Assembly: GCA_023143935.1 (NCBI GenBank)
Contig: JAGLGQ010000054.1
Span: 1-8,783 of the forward strand
Direction of reading: 5' to 3'
Length of the DNA: 8,783 nucleotides
From: Minisyncoccota bacterium
GTDB taxonomy: Bacteria; Patescibacteriota; Minisyncoccia; Phycocordibacterales; GCA-2747955
The position numbers and the translations under genes are program-made. Shown piece by piece: positions 1 to 4,860 of the stretch. The notes below the pieces were generated by a model, which did no database searches, was not told the DNA's origin, and was given only the letters and a program-made list of their open reading frames with translations. Position 1 is the first letter of the stretch; each line of letters starts with the position of its first letter.

Positions 1-6
1 AAAGAG

Positions 7-669
7 ATGGGTAATCAATTAATTATTTCTCAAGAAAGAAAGCAAAAATTGGTTGAAAAATGGTCAAAAGTTGTAACTCGTCTTAATTGTAAAACAGAAT
101 TAGATCAAAATACGGGTGGTTCTGGTGTATATTTTGATTCATCTATTTTTGGAAAAGTAGATGGATTTAATGGAAATATTATATTAACAAATGAACATGT
201 TTTAAGGGAGGATGATGAATATATAAATTATTGTGAAGTTGATTTTTTAAATGAAAAAAATAGTAAAAAATTAGAGGAGGATGGAGAAGAAAAAATTTAT
301 ACAATTATTAGTGAAGAATTAGATATTGCTTATTTGGATTTTGGGGAAAACAATAATTCTTTAGTGGAAGATTTACAAGATGAAGAATTTAATATTTGTG
401 ATTTTAAATTACAAAAAGGAGATGAAATTTTAATTTTAGGATATCCGTCAATAGGGTCCTCAGAAGATATTACTATTACTTTGGGAATTATTTCTGGTTA
501 TGATGATGAATTTTATATGACAGATGCAAAAATCGCTAAGGGTAATTCTGGTGGGGCTGCAATTTCCATAAAACACGATTGTTATTTTGGTATTCCAACT
601 TTGGTGATGAAAGGGAAATTAGAAGTTATGGGGAGAGTATTAGATGTTAATAATATAATTTCTCTATAA
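7..669 (+). CDS. Trypsin-like serine protease, cytoplasmic (possibly 5'-partial)
   Basis: A 220-residue protein with the three catalytic positions of a chymotrypsin-fold (S1-like) protease in the right order: His64 in TNEHVL, Asp106 in ELDIAYLDF and Ser181 in KGNSGGAA. The segment GGSGVYF (37-43) is the usual start of the first barrel strand, and LILGYPSIG (142-150) is typical of the second barrel. No signal peptide, membrane segment or PDZ domain is visible, so it should act in the cytoplasm; this separates it from HtrA/DegP proteases. The family cleaves peptide bonds, but the substrate cannot be read from the sequence. The frame is open to the window edge (only two codons precede the ATG), so the true start may lie upstream. 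The alkD-like gene follows after 19 bases on the same strand, so co-transcription is likely. Confidence 0.8.
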   Translation: MGNQLIISQERKQKLVEKWSKVVTRLNCKTELDQNTGGSGVYFDSSIFGKVDGFNGNIILTNEHVLREDDEYINYCEVDFLNEKNSKKLEEDGEEKIYTIISEELDIAYLDFGENNNSLVEDLQDEEFNICDFKLQKGDEILILGYPSIGSSEDITITLGIISGYDDEFYMTDAKIAKGNSGGAAISIKHDCYFGIPTLVMKGKLEVMGRVLDVNNIISL

Positions 670-688
670 GAAATAAAGTGATAAAAAA

Positions 689-1414
689 ATGATATTAGTT
701 AAAGAGCTTAAAAGATATGCGAGTAAAGATAGAAAAAAAATAAATGGGTATTTTTTTAAAACTTCAAAAGGAGAATATGGAGAAGGGGATATTTTTATGG
801 GCGTTAGAGTTCCTGATATTCGTATAGTTGTAAAACAAAATTTAGATTTAAATTTTGTGGAATTACAAAAATATATTTCTTCTGAGTTTCATGAAGTGAG
901 ACTATGCACAATTTTAATTTTGGTTGAAAAAAATAAGAAAGTAGAAAAAAAAGAAAGAAAGAAAATTTTAAAATTTTATTTAAAAAATTTGAAATATATA
1001 AATAATTGGGATTTGGTAGATTTATCAGCATATTATATTTTAGGACAAGCCATTTTAGACGGTTTAGAGAAAGAAAAAATTTTAGATAAGTTGGTAGTTT
1101 CAAAAATTTTGTGGGAAAGGAGAGTTGGAATAATTGCAACATGGATTTTTATTAGAAATAAAAAAATTAATACTGTTTTAAGATTGTCTAAAAAACTTTT
1201 GGGAGATAAAGAGGATTTGATACATAAAGCAGTTGGTTGGATGCTTCGTGAGGCTTGGAAAAAAGATGTACAAAAAGTTGAAGATTTTTTATGCCAAAAT
1301 TATTCTCAATTACCCAGAACAACCCTCCGTTATGCCATTGAAAGAATGGAAGAGAAAAAAAGAAAGCAATTTTTAAAAGGTAATGAATTGACAAAAATTA
1401 TCCAAAGTATATAA
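689..1414 (+). CDS. alkD: DNA alkylation repair protein, AlkD-like HEAT-repeat glycosylase
   Basis: A 241-residue, all-helical protein of the usual AlkD length. Family landmarks are clear: FFKTSKGEYGEGDIFMGVR (22-40) near the N-terminus, the NNWDLVD motif (W107, D111), WERRVG (141-147), AVGWMLREAWK (W184) and LPRTTLRYAIE (208-218). In characterised AlkD, two Trp residues and an Asp hold and attack the alkylated nucleotide; W107, D111 and W184 appear to be their counterparts. The role is removal of N3- and N7-alkylated purines without base flipping (family knowledge). Start: first ATG 19 bases after the protease stop; there is no Shine-Dalgarno site, only an A-rich stretch. The end of the gene carries the promoter of the next operon, and the -10 box overlaps its TAA stop. 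AlkC-like relatives are less likely because the GEGD and W-D motifs fit AlkD. Confidence 0.88.
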   Translation: MILVKELKRYASKDRKKINGYFFKTSKGEYGEGDIFMGVRVPDIRIVVKQNLDLNFVELQKYISSEFHEVRLCTILILVEKNKKVEKKERKKILKFYLKNLKYINNWDLVDLSAYYILGQAILDGLEKEKILDKLVVSKILWERRVGIIATWIFIRNKKINTVLRLSKKLLGDKEDLIHKAVGWMLREAWKKDVQKVEDFLCQNYSQLPRTTLRYAIERMEEKKRKQFLKGNELTKIIQSI

Positions 1415-1415
1415 T
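1388..1415 (+). promoter_or_regulatory. Promoter of the toxin-antitoxin operon
   Basis: TTGACA at 1388-1393, a 16-base spacer, and TATAAT at 1410-1415: both hexamers match the sigma70 consensus exactly. The box lies within the last codons of the alkD-like gene and the TATAAT covers its stop. Transcription should begin around 1422, leaving only a few bases before the antitoxin ATG at 1425. A weak inverted repeat, ATAAT (1411-1415) with ATTAT (1422-1426), spans the start site and could be an operator for antitoxin autorepression; that part is speculative. Confidence 0.75.
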
Positions 1416-1424
1416 TTAGATATT

Positions 1425-1694
1425 ATGAAAACAATGTTAAATATAAAAGTAGATAGTGATTTAAAATCTCAAGCACAGAAAGTGGCTTCGGAATTAGGAC
1501 TTTCTTTGTCGGCAATTTTGTCAAATTCTTTAAAAGAATTAGTTCAAGAAAAAAGAGTAGTTTTTTCTTCTCCTTTGGAACCAAATGCAAAAACAAAAAA
1601 ATTTTTAGATGAGGCGTTAGAAGAAATAAAAAAAGGTAAAACAACATCTTTTAAAAACACTAAAGAAATGGATGATTATTTGATGTCTCTTTAA
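1425..1694 (+). CDS. RelB/DinJ-family antitoxin of a type II toxin-antitoxin pair
   Basis: An 89-residue protein whose first half fits a ribbon-helix-helix DNA-binding domain: strand TMLNIKVDSDLK (3-14), then helices through SQAQKVASELGLSLSAILSN (15-34) and SLKELVQEK (35-43). The phrase 'A..LGLSLSAIL' is characteristic of RelB/DinJ antitoxins. The second half (51-89) is charged and probably disordered until it wraps the toxin. Its role is to neutralise the toxin encoded 7 bases downstream and, by family precedent, to repress their shared promoter. Start: ATG 1425 chosen because MKTMLNI gives the full strand; ATG 1434 is a possible shorter start. No Shine-Dalgarno site. The transcript from the promoter at 1388-1415 would be nearly leaderless. 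Confidence 0.85.
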   Translation: MKTMLNIKVDSDLKSQAQKVASELGLSLSAILSNSLKELVQEKRVVFSSPLEPNAKTKKFLDEALEEIKKGKTTSFKNTKEMDDYLMSL

Positions 1695-1701
1695 AAATAT
1701 T

Positions 1702-1962
1702 ATGAAAATACAATTAACGAGAGTATTTGTAAAAGATTTTAAAAAATTAGATTTAAAAATTAAAAAAGCTTTTATAAAAAGAAAAAAAATATTTTTAGAA
1801 AATGCGTTTAATTCAATTTTGAAAAACCATAGTTTAAACGGTAAGTATTCTAATTTTAGAAGTATTAATATTACGGGAGATTATAGGGCTATATATTATT
1901 TTGACAAAAATACAAAAACTTATTTTTTTACAAAGATAGGTACACATAGCGAATTATATTAA
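1702..1962 (+). CDS. RelE/YafQ-family mRNA interferase toxin
   Basis: An 86-residue basic protein with the compact RelE fold signature: an N-terminal strand and helix (IQLTRVFVKDFKKLD), 'LNGKYSNFRSINITGDYRAIYYF' split over residues 46-67 (R53 and R62 conserved), and the C-terminal IGTHSELY (79-86) with H82. The GDYRAIY and IGTHS.LY motifs are typical of the YafQ-like branch, whose C-terminal His takes part in cleaving mRNA in the ribosomal A site. It follows the antitoxin by 7 bases, the expected antitoxin-first order. It looks intact, with no missing family residue that I can see. The exact cut specificity cannot be inferred. No clear terminator follows in the 110-base gap before the convergent cimA gene. 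Confidence 0.87.
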   Translation: MKIQLTRVFVKDFKKLDLKIKKAFIKRKKIFLENAFNSILKNHSLNGKYSNFRSINITGDYRAIYYFDKNTKTYFFTKIGTHSELY

Positions 1963-2032
1963 TCCAGTATTTTTTCTTAACATTTTTATTGGGATGGTTT
2001 TTGTAAAGCATTTGTTTTGTGTATTGTTAAAT

Positions 2033-2078
2033 AAATACTCAATTATTTAATGTTTTATAAAAAGGTGTTGAGTTATTT
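2033..2078 (-). terminator. Possible terminator of cimA
   Basis: Read on the minus strand, an arm over the cimA stop (2078-2068, ending in CTCAA) can pair with TTGAGTATTT (2042-2033), giving about ten pairs with one bulge around a 25-base loop, followed by an AT-rich ATTTAACA stretch. The loop is long and the tail is not a clean U-run, so this is a weak call. It lies between two convergent genes, where a terminator is expected. Confidence 0.35.
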
Positions 2079-3665
2079 ATCTAAACCAAGTAGTTTGTAT
2101 TCGGAAGCCTCTTTTAATGCTTCAAAGCTAGCAGATATAATATCAGTAGATACTCCAGTAGTTTTCCATGATTTATCAGTTTTCGTGTCTTTGGTTGTTA
2201 TAAAAACACGAGTTTTTGCTGCAGATCCTTTTTCGCGATTTATAATTTCTATATTATAATCTGTGAGCTTAATATCTAAATTTTTTAAACCTTGTTCAAT
2301 CAATGCTTTCAGAAGTGCTTTATTTAAAGCATTAACGGGACCATTCCCCCAACTTTCCATAAGAGTTCCGCCTTTTAATTGTAAAATAGATTTAGCTTCT
2401 TCTTCTCCTAGTTTATTTATGGTAGTTACAGTTTCACAAGAATCTAACTTAAATAATTCTTTATATCCTCCACTCTCTTTTAAAAATAATAGCCTTAAGG
2501 AATCAGGGGCTTTATCATACGCATAGCCCTCTTTTTCTTTCTTCTTTATTTCTTCAAGAATATTTGATATATTTTTGTCGGATAAATCAAGTTTAAATTC
2601 TTCTGCCAAGCTTACGATATTACTTTTTCCCGCTTGATTGCTGCCCAAAATATGTCGTTTATTTCCTACCGCGTTTGGATTAAAATGCTCGTATAAAGAA
2701 GGTTTTTTGAGTACTGCCGATACATGAACCCCGCCTTTATGAGCAAGGGCGTCTTTTCCTACAAAGGGTTGCTTGGGATTGTCTGGTTGACTTGTTAATT
2801 TATTTATTTGTTTTGAAAATTTTGTTAAATTTTTCATATTTTTTTCCGCATAAAAATTAAAATTTATTTTTAATTTAAAATTTGCCATCAAAGTAATTAG
2901 ATCTGCATTTCCAATTCTTTCCCCAAAACCATTTATGGTTCCTTGTACCATTTTACATCCATAATTTATAGCAGTTAAAGAATTAGCTGTAGCAAGACCA
3001 GAATCATCATGGGCATGAATTCCAAGTTTATATTTTCTAGTTTTTTCATTTACATCAAAGTATTTATCTAAAGAGTAAAAAATATCTTCTAAATTTTTTT
3101 CTAATTCAAAGGGTAAAGTTCCTCCGTTAGTATCACATAAAGTTAAATAATCCGCCCCTGCTTCCGTAGCTTTTATTAAAGTTTTAATGGCATATTTTGG
3201 GTTATCTTTGTAGCCATCGAAAAAATGTTCTGCATCATATATTACTTCGCGATTATGTGATTTTAAAAATTCAATAGATTCTGAAATCATTTTCAAATTT
3301 TCTTCCGGGGTATTTCCTTTCATCATTTTTACATGTTCAAGCCAACTTTTTCCAAAAATAGTTACGACGGGGGTTTGGCTATTAATTAATGCTTGTAAGT
3401 TTTTATCTTCTGAGGCATCGATACCAGCTTTTCTTGTAGACCCAAAAGATGTTAGCACTGCGTGTTTAAGATTTATTTTTAGCATTTTTTTAAAAAATTC
3501 ATCAGCATTTGGGTTTGTTCCAGGCCAACCTCCTTCGATATAATCTATTCCAAAATTATCTAATGTTTTTGCAATTTTTATCGCTTCTTCCACCGAAGGA
3601 TTTATGCCCGCACCTTGAATTCCATCTCTTAGAGTTGTATCGTATATTTTTATTTCTTTTTCCAT
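2073..3665 (-). CDS. cimA: (R)-citramalate synthase
   Basis: A 530-residue member of the DRE-TIM metallolyase (isopropylmalate/homocitrate/citramalate synthase) family. It condenses pyruvate with acetyl-CoA to citramalate, which leads to 2-oxobutyrate and then isoleucine without threonine deaminase. Catalytic TIM barrel at about 1-270: IYDTTLRDG (7-15, with R13/D14), YIEGGWPGTNP (42-52), LGIHAHDDSG (H217/H219 metal ligands) and NGFGERIGNADL (245-256). Linker segment with AHKGGVHVSA (308-317), then a C-terminal regulatory domain (about 405-530) that in this family binds the feedback inhibitor. EGGWPGTNP and the overall length favour the long CimA type over LeuA or homocitrate synthase. Start ATG at 3665 precedes MEKEIKIYDTT and has no Shine-Dalgarno site. 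It is not flanked by other isoleucine genes; the upstream gap holds an Ile-rich leader and attenuator. Confidence 0.92.
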   Translation of the reverse strand: MEKEIKIYDTTLRDGIQGAGINPSVEEAIKIAKTLDNFGIDYIEGGWPGTNPNADEFFKKMLKINLKHAVLTSFGSTRKAGIDASEDKNLQALINSQTPVVTIFGKSWLEHVKMMKGNTPEENLKMISESIEFLKSHNREVIYDAEHFFDGYKDNPKYAIKTLIKATEAGADYLTLCDTNGGTLPFELEKNLEDIFYSLDKYFDVNEKTRKYKLGIHAHDDSGLATANSLTAINYGCKMVQGTINGFGERIGNADLITLMANFKLKINFNFYAEKNMKNLTKFSKQINKLTSQPDNPKQPFVGKDALAHKGGVHVSAVLKKPSLYEHFNPNAVGNKRHILGSNQAGKSNIVSLAEEFKLDLSDKNISNILEEIKKKEKEGYAYDKAPDSLRLLFLKESGGYKELFKLDSCETVTTINKLGEEEAKSILQLKGGTLMESWGNGPVNALNKALLKALIEQGLKNLDIKLTDYNIEIINREKGSAAKTRVFITTKDTKTDKSWKTTGVSTDIISASFEALKEASEYKLLGLDK

Positions 3666-3677
3666 GTTTTCATTATT

Positions 3678-3709
3678 AAAAAAATCTCAACTGAATTGTT
3701 GAGATTTTT
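3678..3709 (-). terminator. Intrinsic terminator of the cimA leader (segments C and D)
   Basis: On the minus strand AAAAATCTCAAC (3709-3698) pairs perfectly over 12 bases with GTTGAGATTTTT (3691-3680), around the six-base loop AATTCA. The 3' arm runs into seven consecutive T (3684-3678). This is a hairpin plus U-tract only 12 bases before the cimA ATG. A terminator in front of a gene it would silence makes sense as a conditional one; it could also stop read-through from rluF. The stem has only four G-C pairs, so it depends on its length and U-tract. Confidence 0.75.
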
Positions 3710-3760
3710 ATCGTTTTTTTAATTTTTAAAATAAAATCACCTCAACAGTTTTAATTGAGT
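3697..3760 (-). promoter_or_regulatory. Alternative RNA pairings of a transcription attenuator (segments A, B, C)
   Basis: Minus-strand segments: A = CTCAAT (3759-3754), B = TGTTGAGGT (3747-3739), C = ATCTCAACA (3705-3697). A can pair with B (6 pairs, one G-U, 7-base loop). B can pair with C (9 pairs, one G-U, 33-base loop). C can instead pair with D to make the terminator at 3678-3709. Since B-C and C-D use the same bases 3703-3698, they exclude each other. A covers leader codons 15-17, just after the Ile run; B covers codons 19-21 and the first base of the stop. A ribosome stalled at the Ile codons would cover A and free B for anti-termination. A ribosome reaching the stop would cover B and let the terminator form. 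The pairings are seen in sequence; the mechanism is inferred from trp/ilv precedents. Confidence 0.72.
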
Positions 3761-3802
3761 AATAATAATAATATTTATTATTGTGATCATATTCCTTTTC
3801 AT
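3737..3802 (-). CDS. Ile-rich leader peptide of cimA (attenuator peptide)
   Basis: A 21-codon ORF reading MKRN, then MITIINIIIIT (residues 5-15), then QLKLLR and TGA. Seven of 21 residues are Ile (codons 6, 8, 9, 11, 12, 13, 14; one ATC, two ATA, four ATT) and three are Leu; there is no Val. It begins 11 bases after the -10 box of a strong promoter and ends inside segment B of the attenuator, 71 bases before cimA. It probably has no function as a protein; its translation would sense charged tRNA-Ile. There is no Shine-Dalgarno site, like the other genes here, and the 5' leader would be only about five bases. It is the only ORF in the window ending in TGA. Main doubt: the Ile run comes from an ATT repeat that could occur by chance in AT-rich DNA. 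Confidence 0.72.
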   Translation of the reverse strand: MKRNMITIINIIIITQLKLLR

Positions 3803-3813
3803 CGCGTTATTGA

Positions 3814-3842
3814 ATAATATATTTTTTTATTTATTTTGTCAA
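3814..3842 (-). promoter_or_regulatory. Promoter of the cimA leader and cimA
   Basis: On the minus strand TTGACA (3842-3837), a 17-base spacer and TATTAT (3819-3814): eleven of twelve consensus sigma70 bases at the ideal spacing. Transcription should start near 3807, about five bases before the leader ATG at 3802. The -35 box starts only five bases after the rluF-like stop codon, so cimA has its own transcription unit, not just read-through from rluF. Confidence 0.75.
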
Positions 3843-3847
3843 ATAAA

Positions 3848-4558
3848 TTATTTTAGATATTCCATAAAATTTAAATATTCTTTTCCTTCTATTTTTCTAT
3901 ATTTTCCAATTTCTAAATTATTTAGTTTTAAGTTTAAAATTCGTGTTCTTTGTAAATCAATTACAGTATAACCAAGTGCTTGACACATTCTTTTTATTTG
4001 ATGTTTTTTTCCTTCAGTTAAAATTAAAGAAAATGTTTTGGAATCTATTTTTTTTATTTTTGTTTTTTTTGTGATATATCCCTCAATATTTACTCCATTT
4101 TTTATTTGATTTAAAAAAGTCGGCGTAATTCTTTTATCAACTTTAACTATATATTCTTTATCGTGGTCAAAATCAGGATTTAAAAGTTTGTTTACAATTC
4201 TCCCATCGTTAGTTAAAAGCAAAAGACCGTGAGAATTTTTATCTAATCTTCCAACTGGAGATAATTTTTCAGAAAAGGGTAGTAAGTTGTTCGCTTCTTT
4301 TTCGTTTCCTTGAGGATTTGCTGAAACATAATTTTTTGGTTTATTTAAAATTATAATAATTTTATTTTTTAGTTTTTGTAGTGCTTCTTTTTTGATGTCA
4401 ACATTATCATTCTCTGAAATTTTTTGTCCGAGTTTGGCTTTTTTGCCATTTACAAAAATTAAACCTTTTTCAATTAAACGGTCTGCTTCTCTTCTTGAAC
4501 AGATATTTTTTAAATATAAATAGCGGTTTATGCGGATTAAATCGTGGTTTACAGACAT
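3848..4558 (-). CDS. rluF: RluF/RluB-like 23S rRNA pseudouridine synthase (RsuA family)
   Basis: A 236-residue protein with an N-terminal S4 RNA-binding domain (about 8-60: IRINRYLYLKNICSRREADR, then FVNGKKAKLG) and a pseudouridine synthase domain (about 66-236). The catalytic motif GRLDKNSHGLLLLTNDG (103-119) carries the essential Asp106. EGKKHQIKRMC (182-192) and GYTVIDLQRTRI (196-207) are the typical C-terminal motifs of the RsuA/RluB/RluE/RluF family. The LL-P-F-spacing before the catalytic motif and LQRTRI resemble RluF, which modifies a uridine in the peptidyl-transferase region of 23S rRNA. Assignment to RluF rather than RluB is a judgement by eye. Start ATG 4558 gives the complete S4 domain. 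It lies between tRNA-Leu (74 bases upstream) and the cimA leader promoter, all on the minus strand. Confidence 0.85.
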   Translation of the reverse strand: MSVNHDLIRINRYLYLKNICSRREADRLIEKGLIFVNGKKAKLGQKISENDNVDIKKEALQKLKNKIIIILNKPKNYVSANPQGNEKEANNLLPFSEKLSPVGRLDKNSHGLLLLTNDGRIVNKLLNPDFDHDKEYIVKVDKRITPTFLNQIKNGVNIEGYITKKTKIKKIDSKTFSLILTEGKKHQIKRMCQALGYTVIDLQRTRILNLKLNNLEIGKYRKIEGKEYLNFMEYLK

Positions 4559-4586
4559 GTTATTATTTATTTGGTTTTTTATTAAA

Positions 4587-4592
4587 ATTATA
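4587..4592 (-). promoter_or_regulatory. Possible -10 box for rluF-like gene
   Basis: A perfect TATAAT on the minus strand, 28 bases before the ATG, but no recognisable -35 hexamer 16-18 bases further up. The gene may instead be read together with the upstream tRNA. Confidence 0.35.
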
Positions 4593-4597
4593 ATAAA

Positions 4598-4617
4598 ATC
4601 AAAATTAACATTTTGAT
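4598..4617 (-). terminator. Possible terminator after tRNA-Leu
   Basis: An eight-base perfect inverted repeat, ATCAAAAT and ATTTTGAT, around a four-base loop, starting 15 bases after the tRNA 3' end and followed on the minus strand by TTTATT. The stem has a single G-C pair, so the hairpin would be weak. Confidence 0.35.
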
Positions 4618-4632
4618 GTTTTTATATATTTG

Positions 4633-4714
4633 TACCTGAGAGAGGACTTGAACCTCCATGAGTTTCCTCACTGGTTCCTAAGACCAGCGCGTCTACCAAT
4701 TTCGCCACTCAGGC
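4633..4714 (-). tRNA. tRNA-Leu (anticodon UAG)
   Basis: An 82-base cloverleaf on the minus strand. Acceptor stem GCCTGAG with CTCAGGT (first pair G-U) and discriminator A. D-arm GCG/CGC with a GG in the loop; anticodon stem CTGGT/ACCAG with loop CTTAGGA, so the anticodon is TAG (4680-4678), reading CUN leucine codons. A long variable arm (TGAG-GAAA-CTCA) marks the class II tRNA-Leu type. T-arm GGAGG/CCTCT with loop TTCAAGT. The 3' CCA is not encoded (ACAA follows), so a CCA-adding enzyme is needed. Leu rather than Ser follows from the anticodon and discriminator A. Confidence 0.96.
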
Positions 4715-4725
4715 ATAATTCCAAT

Positions 4726-4731
4726 ATTATA
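4726..4731 (-). promoter_or_regulatory. -10 box of tRNA-Leu
   Basis: TATAAT on the minus strand, 11 bases before the mature tRNA 5' end, so transcription would begin four or five bases upstream of the tRNA. No good -35 hexamer is seen. Confidence 0.5.
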
Positions 4732-4860
4732 ACAAGAATTTTAATATTTTCTAGTTTTTTTTATTAAATTTTAAAAGATATTTGGTGAGTGAAATTGTTT
4801 ATAAATTTATGGATATTTTTTATAAAGAATGTTAATATAAATTATATTAGTTTTCTGTTT

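Noticed and set aside
2073..3665. 2-isopropylmalate or homocitrate synthase
   Set aside because: EGGWPGTNP, the 530-residue length and motif order fit the long citramalate synthase type better; the Ile codons in the leader agree.
3650..3673. Mini-ORF starting at the ATG at 3673 just before cimA
   Set aside because: Only seven codons, out of frame with cimA, no codon bias or signal; likely chance.
3686..3760. CTCAAC/GTTGAG repeats as operator palindromes for a repressor
   Set aside because: Possible, but the U-tract, spacing before cimA, mutual exclusivity and overlap with leader codons fit an RNA attenuator; an operator would not need them.
3666..3847. T-box riboswitch for isoleucine before cimA
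   Set aside because: The gap is too short, and I see neither a T-box AGGGUGGNACCGCG-like sequence nor a specifier stem; the translated Ile-rich ORF explains it better.
4789..4860. GTG start at 4789 for the fibre protein
   Set aside because: It would add 24 hydrophobic residues before a textbook signal peptide; ATG 4861 gives the normal KK-plus-core start.
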